The position numbers and the translations under genes were made by a program. Below, piece after piece: positions 17,551 to 24,895 of a DNA stretch of 25,102 bases. Location: positions 1 through 25,102 of the IMG/VR virus record IMGVR_UViG_3300044293_000677; one strand, written 5' to 3'. Every line of letters begins with the position of its first letter. Positions within the stretch are counted from its first letter, which is position 1. Under the pieces are notes generated by a model. The model made no database searches. It saw only the letters and a list, made by a program, of their open reading frames with translations, and was not told the DNA's origin. The DNA comes from a virus.

Positions 17551-19020
17551 ATGAAATCTATAAGACCCACAACGGCTTATATCGATGAGTCTCGCGCTAA
17601 GGCACTATTAGAAAAGTGGAAGCCAGTATTGGATTACACATCTGATAATGTCAAGCCTATCGGTGACGATCATACTCGTTTGAATACCGCCATGCTCTTG
17701 GAAAACCAAGAATCCTGGTGCATCAACGAGGCTAACGTCGCTGGTGGAACAGGCTCGGTATTCGGTGGTGCATACTCTCCCGCTGGATTGGGCGGTCAAG
17801 GCGGTGCCTTTGGCAACGCTTACCCCCAAGGCGATTGGTATGCTCAAGGCGATACCCGCTTGCCCAAGATCCTCATCCCTATGATTCGTAGAACGTTCCC
17901 CGAGCTAATCACCAATGAAATCGTAGGCGTACAGCCCATGGGCGGTCCAGTAGGACTAGCCTTTGCTCTGCGTTACAAGTACCTCGCTAATCAGCTTGGC
18001 AACGATGGCGTCGATGGTTCCGGTACCAATGCTGGTGCCGCACTATCCAACCCTCAAGCCGCTGCTCAAGCCAAGGAACTCGGTTATCAGTTTCTCGACA
18101 CCCGTTATACGGGTACATCGAGTGCTAAGCTTTCTGGTGGCGACGGCATTGCCGCTTCTCTCTTCCCCTCCATCGGAGTGGATCAAGGTGTTGCGCAAGT
18201 CCTTGCCAACTTTGAGCTCACCGGTAAGATTCCTCAAATCGAAGTTTCGTTTGAGAAAACTGCCGTTGAAGCTGGTACACGTAGACTTGCTGCTCGCTGG
18301 TCGGTAGAGCTCGAGCAAGATCTTAAGAACATGAACGGTATTGATATCGATACTGAGCTCACAAACGCTATGTCGTATGAGCTTCAGGCCGAAATCGACC
18401 GTGAAATGATTGTTCGTATGATTCAAGTCTCGCTAAACGCTGGTCATGGCACAGGATACTCTGTCTGGTCCCCCGCTTCTGCGGACGGTCGCTGGCTGGT
18501 AGAGCGCAATCGCGACTTCTATCAAAGGTTGATCATCGAGGCCAACAGAATTGCTGTTCGTAATCGTCGTGGTGCTGCTAACTTTATCGTTGCAACACCT
18601 CGCGTTTGTGCGATTCTCGAGATGCTTCCCGAGTTTCAATGGGTACCAGTCCAAGGCAATGTCAACACTCAACCTGTTGGTGTAGCTAAGGTTGGTAACC
18701 TAGGTGGTCGTTTCAACGTATACCGTGATACACGCACGGAAGCCCAATTTGAGGGCGGCTTGCGTGGTACGCGTGTAGAGTATGCCCTATTAGGCTACAA
18801 GGGACCAGAGTTTTATGACACTGGTATCATCTACTGCCCATACATCCCGGTTATGGTACAACGTACAATTGGCCCCAATGACTTCAGTCCCCGTGTTGGT
18901 CTCTTGACCCGCTACGGTGTTGTTGATAACATCTTTGGCGCTAACCTGTACTACCACACCATTCTATTGAGCGGTCTCGGAACAGCGTTCACACCTGGCA
19001 CACAGTCTGTGTACTTCTAA
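17551..19020 (+). CDS. gp23: Major capsid protein, T4 gp23-like
   Basis: The 489-residue product (T4: 521) forms the hexamers of the head shell. Family blocks include WKPVLDYTSDN near the N-terminus, RRTFPELITNEIVGVQPMGGPVGL, KTAVEAGTRRLAARWSVELEQDL, then ELQAEIDREMI and a C-terminal YGVVDNIFGANLYYH. A prohead protease site is visible at CINE-ANVAGG, so cleavage after Glu60 would fit the Leu/Ile-x-Glu rule (T4 cuts after Glu65). The gene is notably richer in G+C than those around it: in bases 18001-18060 I count 35 G or C of 60, against 12 of 60 in bases 20041-20100. This fits codon selection for very high expression. A strong terminator follows. Confidence 0.97.
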   Translation: MKSIRPTTAYIDESRAKALLEKWKPVLDYTSDNVKPIGDDHTRLNTAMLLENQESWCINEANVAGGTGSVFGGAYSPAGLGGQGGAFGNAYPQGDWYAQGDTRLPKILIPMIRRTFPELITNEIVGVQPMGGPVGLAFALRYKYLANQLGNDGVDGSGTNAGAALSNPQAAAQAKELGYQFLDTRYTGTSSAKLSGGDGIAASLFPSIGVDQGVAQVLANFELTGKIPQIEVSFEKTAVEAGTRRLAARWSVELEQDLKNMNGIDIDTELTNAMSYELQAEIDREMIVRMIQVSLNAGHGTGYSVWSPASADGRWLVERNRDFYQRLIIEANRIAVRNRRGAANFIVATPRVCAILEMLPEFQWVPVQGNVNTQPVGVAKVGNLGGRFNVYRDTRTEAQFEGGLRGTRVEYALLGYKGPEFYDTGIIYCPYIPVMVQRTIGPNDFSPRVGLLTRYGVVDNIFGANLYYHTILLSGLGTAFTPGTQSVYF

Positions 19021-19064
19021 TCCGAATCTCGGTAGACGAAAAAAATTCCAGTATGTCCTGGTTT

Positions 19065-19091
19065 AAAAGAGGCCTTCGGGCCTCTTTTTTT
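19065..19091 (+). terminator. Rho-independent terminator after gp23
   Basis: A 10-base-pair stem (AAAAGAGGCC / GGCCTCTTTT) is closed by a stable TTCG tetraloop and runs into a T7 tract (19085-19091). It ends the late virion operon 45 bases after the gp23 stop. Confidence 0.95.
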
Positions 19092-19092
19092 G

Positions 19093-19120
19093 TTGAAATC
19101 ACAAGAGTTTATATTATAAT
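19093..19120 (+). promoter_or_regulatory. Sigma70-like promoter
   Basis: TTGAAA (19093-19098, 5 of 6 to the -35 consensus) is followed after 16 bases by TATAAT (19115-19120, a perfect -10). It sits directly behind the gp23 terminator and would start transcription near 19127, about 15 bases before the GTG of the next gene. A terminator plus host-type promoter marks the next two genes as a separately expressed unit. Confidence 0.65.
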
Positions 19121-19140
19121 AATATATATTATAATAATAT
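19111..19140 (+). repeat. Perfect 15-base tandem duplication containing TATAAT
   Basis: ATATTATAATAATAT occurs twice head to tail, 19111-19125 and 19126-19140. Each copy includes a -10-like TATAAT. Only the first is properly spaced from a -35-like element. The second ends one base before the next start codon. Confidence 0.9.
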
Positions 19141-19141
19141 A

Positions 19142-19750
19142 GTGAAATTTAAAGATATATTTATCTTCGAAAAAAGATTGGCAGAATTTTCAGGAGCTCC
19201 ATTTGCTGTATCTACAAGTTGTTGTACACATGCCTTAGAATTGTGCTTTCGAATTCTCAAACCTAGTTATGTAGAGTTTTCATGTCGTACTTATATGGGT
19301 ATCATTATGATGCTCAAAAATCTACACATTCCTTTTCGTATGATTAATGAGCAATGGCAAGGTGAATATAATTTTCATAATAGTCCCATCTGGGATTGTG
19401 CCAGGAAGCTTACTCCTAATATGTATTTGCCTGGATCTTACAAATGTGTTAGTTTTGGTGAAAATAAACCCCTTGATTTAGGTCGTGGAGGCGCAATTTT
19501 ACTGGATAACGAGCAGCATTACAAACTTTTAACCATGTTAAAATTTGATGGAAAAGATGTAAGCTATGAGCCGTGGATCGATCAACAATATTTTGATGTG
19601 GGGTATCACTATAAAATGAATAACCGCGAATGTATTGTTGGTTTAGACCAGCTTAATAAATTTATAGCTAAAGGTGATTTTTCTCATTCTCATTTACCAT
19701 ATAGAGACTGTCGTAGAATGATAGTTAAAGATATGCCTCCGTTTATATGA
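19142..19750 (+). CDS. Minimal DegT/DnrJ/EryC1/StrS-type PLP aminotransferase
   Basis: Members of this family transfer an amino group to nucleotide-linked keto sugars using PLP. The 202-residue product starts at GTG with no clear Shine-Dalgarno sequence. Family landmarks are present in order: FEKRLAEFSGAPFAV, then STSCCTHALELCF (the SGT-AL phosphate-binding turn, altered), IWDCAR (Asp85, which pairs with the PLP pyridine), SFGENKPLDLGRGGAI (Lys109, the PLP-linking lysine, then GRGG), and GYHYKMNNRECIVGLDQL (the family's NYRM block). It is far shorter than the usual ~370 residues: the middle of the PLP domain is condensed and the C-terminal domain is missing. Either this is a compact working version or a binding remnant. 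It overlaps the next glycosyltransferase gene by 4 bases. Confidence 0.8.
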   Translation: MKFKDIFIFEKRLAEFSGAPFAVSTSCCTHALELCFRILKPSYVEFSCRTYMGIIMMLKNLHIPFRMINEQWQGEYNFHNSPIWDCARKLTPNMYLPGSYKCVSFGENKPLDLGRGGAILLDNEQHYKLLTMLKFDGKDVSYEPWIDQQYFDVGYHYKMNNRECIVGLDQLNKFIAKGDFSHSHLPYRDCRRMIVKDMPPFI

Positions 19751-20616
19751 AGATAGATTACGTATTTTCGTTCGCTAATCATTTTTATAAAGATTTGTAT
19801 AAACAGTACTTTAATTGTATTCTTATTAATCCGCGTAATGTTTATGAATTACAGTCTGTAGATACAACAAAAAATATTATATTTTTATTCGGAGATCCAT
19901 TTACTCTTAATTATATTAATAGAACTAATCTTTCTGGTACAAATATAATGTTTTTAAGACGACATGAGTTTTATGAAAATAATTTTGAATTATTACAAAA
20001 AAATCGTTTTAAAATTAAGTACTTTTTTACATTAAATTCTTTTTTTCAAAAAAAGTTAAAAGACCTGTATAATATTGAATCTACAATAGAACGAAATTAT
20101 TTAGATGAGCGATTATGGTCTTACAAAGAAAGAGCGCATGGTAAAGAAATTGCATGGGTAGGTGAATTTCAGCAACGTAAATCCCCTGACTATATTAGTG
20201 AATTGTTATCATATTTTCCTAATTATAATTTTCATTGCGCTATTTCTCCAGGTCCTTCAAAACATCTATATATAGATTTTTTAAAAAACTATGGCCATAA
20301 TAATCTTTTTTTGTATGAAGATATTAATACACAGGAAAAAATGAATGAATGGTTAGATAGTAAGAATTATTTAATAACTACATCTATTTCGGAAGGCTTA
20401 CCTAATAATGTTCTTGAGTCTTTAGCAAAAGGTATAAAGCCAATCATAAGAGATTATCCAGGAAATATTTTTAATAAATTTTCATATAGAAATATATTTC
20501 AATTAAAATCACATTTATTAGGTGAATATTGCTCTAAAGATTATCTACATATTGTTAAAGAAAATTATGGGTTAATGCATTTTTTAAAATTTAGAGATAA
20601 GATTTTAAGAATATGA
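19747..20616 (+). CDS. GT-B fold glycosyltransferase (GT4-like)
   Basis: The product has 289 residues. The N-terminal half is a reduced Rossmann-like domain (FLFGDPFTLNYI, FLRRHEF). The C-terminal half has the donor-binding features of GT4 enzymes: IAWVGEFQQRKSPDYI at about 135-150, and an E-x7-E motif (Glu216 to Glu224) within SISEGLPNNVLESLAKGIKP. The enzyme would move a sugar from a nucleotide donor to an envelope glycan or a phage protein. ATGA overlap with the aminotransferase gene suggests that amino sugar synthesis and transfer are linked. The 3' end overlaps the opposing gene by 12 bases, and no terminator hairpin is visible there. Confidence 0.85.
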   Translation: MKIDYVFSFANHFYKDLYKQYFNCILINPRNVYELQSVDTTKNIIFLFGDPFTLNYINRTNLSGTNIMFLRRHEFYENNFELLQKNRFKIKYFFTLNSFFQKKLKDLYNIESTIERNYLDERLWSYKERAHGKEIAWVGEFQQRKSPDYISELLSYFPNYNFHCAISPGPSKHLYIDFLKNYGHNNLFLYEDINTQEKMNEWLDSKNYLITTSISEGLPNNVLESLAKGIKPIIRDYPGNIFNKFSYRNIFQLKSHLLGEYCSKDYLHIVKENYGLMHFLKFRDKILRI

Positions 20617-21564
20617 TTTTTGTATTTTCATGTCAAATAAATGAGGACAAGCATCTTTAGGACAAATTATTGGATAGTCAAATAGCTTTACTCTAAGATG
20701 AGGATTTTCTTGTAAATTACCAAAATATCTCTGTCTACAACAAGCTCCCCACACAGACCCATCTTCCTTTATATTCATTCCATTTACGCCTGCATTACAT
20801 TTTATTCCCCTGAAATTATGATAATTATTTGCTAGAATCTCTTGACCATCTAGATGTGAAGTTTTTCTCCCATCAAAATACTCAACTTCTATTTTATCAT
20901 GTAAAGTAAAAACCGCACTTTTATTAGATGGTTTATTTTTGATGTATTCTATTTGTTCAAATGTATATTTTGGAGTAAACTGTCTTTTCCAGTTGTTTAC
21001 ATCGAGAATACCTTTATTATTAACACCGATATTACCCATTTTAAAAAATTCTTCTGAAGCCTCTACAGCTCTATCCCAATATTCCGGATCCATTAAAATA
21101 TGAAGTTCTATAAATTTATTTTTATTTAGAAAAATCTTAAAAACTTCTTTAAAATAATCTATATCAGCATATCTTGGATGAAAACTAGGGTAAAGAATAT
21201 CAATTAAGTCTGCTGCTCTATTCCAAAACTCTAAATTGTTACCTAAATTAGTATTCATTGCAACCAAAAAATCTATAGATTTTAAGTAAGACATTACGTC
21301 TTCTACGCCTTTATAAAAACTAGGCTCTCCCCCAGTAAGGGTTATTTTTCTTTGAGGCACTTGACGTATAAAAATATTATCATGATATAAATTTTTAAAA
21401 AAATTAATATATATATCAGAAGGAATATGTGGAAACAAACCTTTATGAAGAACAGGAGGACAATAATTACATCTCTGATTACATAGATTATTAATAACAA
21501 AATTAATACTAAAAGCATTATTTTTTATGCTTTTTATTATAGGTTTATGTATTGGTAATTGCAT
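20605..21564 (-). CDS. Radical SAM enzyme with SPASM-like C-terminus (third of three)
   Basis: The product has 319 residues. I start it at ATG 21564 because GGAGG (21572-21576) lies 7 bases upstream; the GTG at 21570 would be only 1 base away. The SAM-cluster motif C-x3-C-x2-C is Cys28, Cys32, Cys35 (NLCNQRCNYC), followed by the SAM-binding LTGGEPSFY. The C-terminus has further cysteines (KCNAG, GACCRQRYFGN, CPKDAC) arranged like a SPASM or twitch domain, which holds extra 4Fe-4S clusters. Family members oxidise peptides, sugars or other small substrates by radical chemistry; the substrate here is unknown. It ends the minus-strand operon and overlaps the previous gene. Confidence 0.9.
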   Translation of the reverse strand: MQLPIHKPIIKSIKNNAFSINFVINNLCNQRCNYCPPVLHKGLFPHIPSDIYINFFKNLYHDNIFIRQVPQRKITLTGGEPSFYKGVEDVMSYLKSIDFLVAMNTNLGNNLEFWNRAADLIDILYPSFHPRYADIDYFKEVFKIFLNKNKFIELHILMDPEYWDRAVEASEEFFKMGNIGVNNKGILDVNNWKRQFTPKYTFEQIEYIKNKPSNKSAVFTLHDKIEVEYFDGRKTSHLDGQEILANNYHNFRGIKCNAGVNGMNIKEDGSVWGACCRQRYFGNLQENPHLRVKLFDYPIICPKDACPHLFDMKIQKSYS

Positions 21565-22354
21565 GGTCACACCTCCAACATAAAGTACCAGATTTATTAT
21601 TATTTAACGAATCTATAATATGTTTATATTCCTTTGAATTAACAATATCCTCATATGTATTTTCTAATAAATTTCCTAGTCTGTGCTCTAAATTCCAATC
21701 CATACAACAAAGATATACATCCCCATTAGGAAGAAGTACATGTTGTTTTATTTTGTTTGCTGCACATTTTATGGTTTTATTTGCAGTATTATCAATTTTT
21801 TTAAAACCATTAACGTTTCCAGCTCTACTATTCCAGTTGGAATAATCAGGCTCTAAAAAATAAACTTTTCCTTGAGTTTTTTCTAATAAAGGTGCTATCA
21901 TAGGATGAGGGGTTTTTCCAAAAAAAACAATAGCATCTATATTTTTTAAACTTTTTAAACATTTTTCAATATTTTGAATATATGTTTCATTTACTACTAA
22001 ATTCATTGAATTATCTTGTACTGGTAAATGTAGTGTAATTTTATTATATACTTGATTTAAGATGGTATTAATATTATCTTGAGATGCCTTATACAATGTC
22101 GTGGATATTTTTGTATAATGTCCTCTCTCTTTACACAGAGCTACCATTTTATAGCAATCTTTATGAAAAAAAGGTTCAGAAAACCCTGTAAAATGAATTC
22201 TAGTTAAAACTGGTAATTTGTTTATAATAATATTAAATTCTTCTAAAGATAACTTTTTTTTATTAGAATTATATTTAAACAAAAATGAATCTTGAGGGCA
22301 ATAAGAACAGTTAATACTGCATCCAGCAATAGTAGTTATTTCTAATGCATCCAT
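21545..22354 (-). CDS. Radical SAM enzyme with twitch/SPASM-like C-terminus (second of three)
   Basis: The product has 269 residues, short for the family. The cluster motif is almost at the N-terminus: Cys12, Cys16, Cys19 (GCSINCSYC), with no extra domain before it. FTGFSEPFFHKD is the GGEP-type SAM-binding motif, in the SEP form common to glycan-cluster members. The C-terminus (KCAAN ... GDVYLCCMDWN ... RLGNLLENTYEDI, then CWRC) has five cysteines in a twitch/SPASM-like arrangement. It starts at ATG three bases past the previous stop, and its 3' end overlaps the next radical SAM gene. The substrate is unknown; the context points to sugar or glycan-related chemistry. Confidence 0.9.
   Translation of the reverse strand: MDALEITTIAGCSINCSYCPQDSFLFKYNSNKKKLSLEEFNIIINKLPVLTRIHFTGFSEPFFHKDCYKMVALCKERGHYTKISTTLYKASQDNINTILNQVYNKITLHLPVQDNSMNLVVNETYIQNIEKCLKSLKNIDAIVFFGKTPHPMIAPLLEKTQGKVYFLEPDYSNWNSRAGNVNGFKKIDNTANKTIKCAANKIKQHVLLPNGDVYLCCMDWNLEHRLGNLLENTYEDIVNSKEYKHIIDSLNNNKSGTLCWRCDHAITNT
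21572..21576 (-). promoter_or_regulatory. Shine-Dalgarno sequence that sets the start of the third radical SAM gene
   Basis: GGAGG on the minus strand, inside the 3' end of the preceding gene, 7 bases from ATG 21564. It is the clearest ribosome binding site in the minus-strand operon and favours that ATG over the upstream GTG. Confidence 0.75.
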
Positions 22355-22357
22355 AAA

Positions 22358-23251
22358 TTAATAGTTAATAACGTTATTTCTACTTAATATTCTTCTATCA
22401 ATTGGACAAACTTTACAAATATTATTTTGCTTTCTATCTCTTAATATTTGAGCAAAAAAATCGTTTGATTCTTTAGAATTAAATATTTCATTAATAGTTT
22501 GTTTGTTTGCGTCTCCTATTAATATCTGTCCTTGATAATCATGACAACATGGATTACATTCTCCATTCCAATTTATAACAAATGAACCGGAAAAAATAGA
22601 ACAACTATTAGGTATAGCTTCTATAACTTTTTGTTGTGTCTGTTTATTTATTTCATTAGTTTCGTTAAATTCTACCATATTAAAGTTGGGCAGTTTATAG
22701 TATATATTATCGTATAAACCTAAAAATTTGTTCTTAATATTAGTAAGATCATCGGAATTGTAAGAAAATAAAACTGTTTGTATTTTAATTTTTGGACGAG
22801 ATTGAATATTTTTATATTTTTCAAAAAAATATTTTAACCCATCATAAATTTTATCTAAATCTACACCTTTTCTATATTTTGCGTTCAATTCTTTAGTTGA
22901 TCCATCAATACTCACAACACACTCATTCAATTTACTTTTGGCTAATAAATCTATTTCCTCTTGTTTGTAGAAAACTAATCCGTTTGTAGATGTTCTATGA
23001 TAAGAATTTTTTGGTATCATTTCGTATAGCTGAAACCACTTGGGATGTAAAAAGGGCTCTCCGTAATTAAAAGACACTATTTGTAAATTGTAATCTAAGC
23101 TCTTAACCTCATTCATTATTTTTCGAAACAATTCAATAGAAATAAACCCCTTTTTTCTTTCTAAAGAATCTGAGCCTGTGGGGCAAAGAGGACATTTAGC
23201 ATTACATGTATTAGTAAGCTCAATCATAATAGCACTAAGACGTCTATTCAT
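22358..23251 (-). CDS. Radical SAM enzyme with SPASM-like C-terminus (first of three)
   Basis: I start this at ATG 23251; a TTG at 23266 would only add five residues. The product has 297 residues. The cluster motif is Cys16, Cys20, Cys23 (ELTNTCNAKCPLCPTG), a context typical of MoaA/PqqE-type and glycan-cluster radical SAM proteins. VSFNYGEPFLHPKW is the SAM-binding motif. The C-terminus carries several cysteines (SCSIFSG, ECNPCCHDYQG, NNICKVCPIDRR) and a LIGDANKQTINEIFNS segment matching the usual SPASM pattern, so an auxiliary Fe-S cluster is likely. The 5' end overlaps the glycosyltransferase gene by 8 bases. The substrate cannot be read from sequence. Confidence 0.9.
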   Translation of the reverse strand: MNRRLSAIMIELTNTCNAKCPLCPTGSDSLERKKGFISIELFRKIMNEVKSLDYNLQIVSFNYGEPFLHPKWFQLYEMIPKNSYHRTSTNGLVFYKQEEIDLLAKSKLNECVVSIDGSTKELNAKYRKGVDLDKIYDGLKYFFEKYKNIQSRPKIKIQTVLFSYNSDDLTNIKNKFLGLYDNIYYKLPNFNMVEFNETNEINKQTQQKVIEAIPNSCSIFSGSFVINWNGECNPCCHDYQGQILIGDANKQTINEIFNSKESNDFFAQILRDRKQNNICKVCPIDRRILSRNNVINY

Positions 23252-23975
23252 ATATAGGGTGAACAAATTTATATTTCTGTAATTTTTCTTTTGCTTCTTT
23301 ATGGTCTATAAACTCGTTATAAAAATAGCGATTTCTCCTTTTCATATAAATTATAGCATAAAAATCAGGATGATCATATAATTCTATATTAAGATCTTTA
23401 CATGCAATACTCATTAATAATTCTGTAGATAAATTATATTCTCCTGGAAGCCCGTGTGCAAGGTATTGTTTTATTCTACTAATTAGAAAATTATCATCTT
23501 CGAAGTATTTAGTAGAGTTAAAAGTTTTAAAAATATTAGATCCAATACCGAATATTCCATTTTGTATAAATTCCGGTCTTATTAAGTTAATAAGCGATTT
23601 TCCATCATAAATTTTTCTATTTATAGTTGATTTAAATAAAGTACCGAATACAGTAGATTTTAATTTGCTAGAAAAATCTATTACGCCTCTAACTCTTGAA
23701 TCGGGATCAGCCTTTATTATAACATCCGTGTTCATATCGCTATACACAGTTATTATATTTCTGAAGAAAGCACCAGGCGTTTTATTGGAGTATGAATGTT
23801 TAAAAAGATAATAATTTAATTTATTTTTACTGCAATACTTTTTTATCTCTGAATCATCATTGCCATCGCTCATAATAGATATAGGACTATCTGGGTAATG
23901 TATCTGTATTTGCGGCACACTTATTTTTAACAATTCAAAGTCTTTGTAAACCGGAATAATAAAACCTACATTCAT
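23244..23975 (-). CDS. GT-A fold glycosyltransferase (GT2-like)
   Basis: The product has 243 residues. The N-terminus FIIPVYKDFELLKISV is the nucleotide-binding start of GT2-type enzymes. After SIMSDGNDD comes VIIKADPDSRVRG with Asp90-Pro-Asp92, a DxD-type metal and nucleotide-sugar site. FGIGSNIFKTFN and EDDNFLISRI could form the acceptor side, with EDDN near the usual catalytic-base position. No membrane segments are visible, so a soluble cytoplasmic enzyme is expected. The start overlaps the previous stop as ATGA, and its own end overlaps the first radical SAM gene. The acceptor is unknown. Confidence 0.8.
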   Translation of the reverse strand: MNVGFIIPVYKDFELLKISVPQIQIHYPDSPISIMSDGNDDSEIKKYCSKNKLNYYLFKHSYSNKTPGAFFRNIITVYSDMNTDVIIKADPDSRVRGVIDFSSKLKSTVFGTLFKSTINRKIYDGKSLINLIRPEFIQNGIFGIGSNIFKTFNSTKYFEDDNFLISRIKQYLAHGLPGEYNLSTELLMSIACKDLNIELYDHPDFYAIIYMKRRNRYFYNEFIDHKEAKEKLQKYKFVHPIYE

Positions 23976-24895
23976 ATTTCTAGAAGTTCTTTAAATATAA
24001 CGTTATTGTGTTGTCTGGCTTTATTTTGTAATAAAGCAAGTTCATCTATTAGTTTATTGTATTTGTCTTTATTTTGAAAAGCTTCTTCTATATCGCTATT
24101 ATAAAGACTTAATTGTAATAATCCATTATGGCTTAGGAAATCTGTATTTGCAATCAATGGAATTTTATGTGCTATACTATGTGTCAATGATTCTGATGTT
24201 TTTATGCTAGTATATTCCCTCTTATCACAGTCATAAGGAATTAATAATACCTTGAGTTTAGAAATTTCAGTAAAAAATATTGTATGGTTACAAAGATCTA
24301 TAGCCTTGACTCTATCGTTGTTTATATATTTGGCAATAGAGTTTGAACCTTCTCCAATTAAGTGAAAAATATATTCTAATTTTTTTGTTGCAAAATTAAT
24401 AAAATCTATAGATATTTTATTTTCAAAAAAACGCGAAGTAACACCTATAATATTTTTTCTATTATTTTGTAGAAGTATAGGAGACTCTGTTTGATAGAAA
24501 TATCTCTTACTATACGGTTTTTCATATATACCGTTTGCAATATTTTTAGCAAACGGAAAGTATTTCTTAATTATATTCTCTTTTAGATGTAAAGGTCTGT
24601 GATGTACAAAGATAAAATCACATTTTTGTCTAAAGACAGGATCATAATGATAGCCGGGAATTATATTGTTAGAATCTATGGCGGTAATGACTATAGCTTT
24701 TTCGAAACAAACAGCTGTTGTTAAAGGAATTTTATATTCACTGCATAGTTCTTTTAAATTATATTTGTCAGTTGGATTATTATAGTAAATAATTGATGAT
24801 AAATTTAAAAACTTTAGAGTTTGATAAATTGATAAAGCAGTTGCATGATGATATTCTGTATTAACTATTATTCCAACTTTATCGGTACTTTTCAT
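23972..24895 (-). CDS. GT-B-like glycosyltransferase
   Basis: The product has 307 residues. The N-terminal half starts with VGIIVNTEYHHATALSIY, a Rossmann-like opening, and has FVHHRPLHLKENI, where the acceptor side of GT-B enzymes usually starts. The C-terminal half has IGVTSRFFENK, FHLIGEGSNSIAKYI and REYTSIKTSESLTHSIAHK, which contains an E-x7-E pair (Glu227 to Glu235) followed by IPLIAN, as in GT4-type donor sites. Similarity is weaker than for the plus-strand glycosyltransferase. The 5' end overlaps the GT8-like gene by 17 bases, and the 3' end overlaps the GT2-like gene by 4 bases. Confidence 0.7.
   Translation of the reverse strand: MKSTDKVGIIVNTEYHHATALSIYQTLKFLNLSSIIYYNNPTDKYNLKELCSEYKIPLTTAVCFEKAIVITAIDSNNIIPGYHYDPVFRQKCDFIFVHHRPLHLKENIIKKYFPFAKNIANGIYEKPYSKRYFYQTESPILLQNNRKNIIGVTSRFFENKISIDFINFATKKLEYIFHLIGEGSNSIAKYINNDRVKAIDLCNHTIFFTEISKLKVLLIPYDCDKREYTSIKTSESLTHSIAHKIPLIANTDFLSHNGLLQLSLYNSDIEEAFQNKDKYNKLIDELALLQNKARQHNNVIFKELLEI

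Noticed and set aside
18043-18426. Minus-strand open frame opposite gp23
   Set aside because: No recognisable motif, and it lies fully within a conserved capsid gene with GC-rich codons that remove stops from other frames.
19111-19140. 15-base tandem repeat as a phage attachment site
   Set aside because: No integrase is nearby, the genome type is lytic T4-like, and the copies are directly adjacent and fit a promoter position.
21565-21570. GTG at 21570 as start of the third radical SAM gene
   Set aside because: The GGAGG site is only one base away from it but well spaced from ATG 21564.
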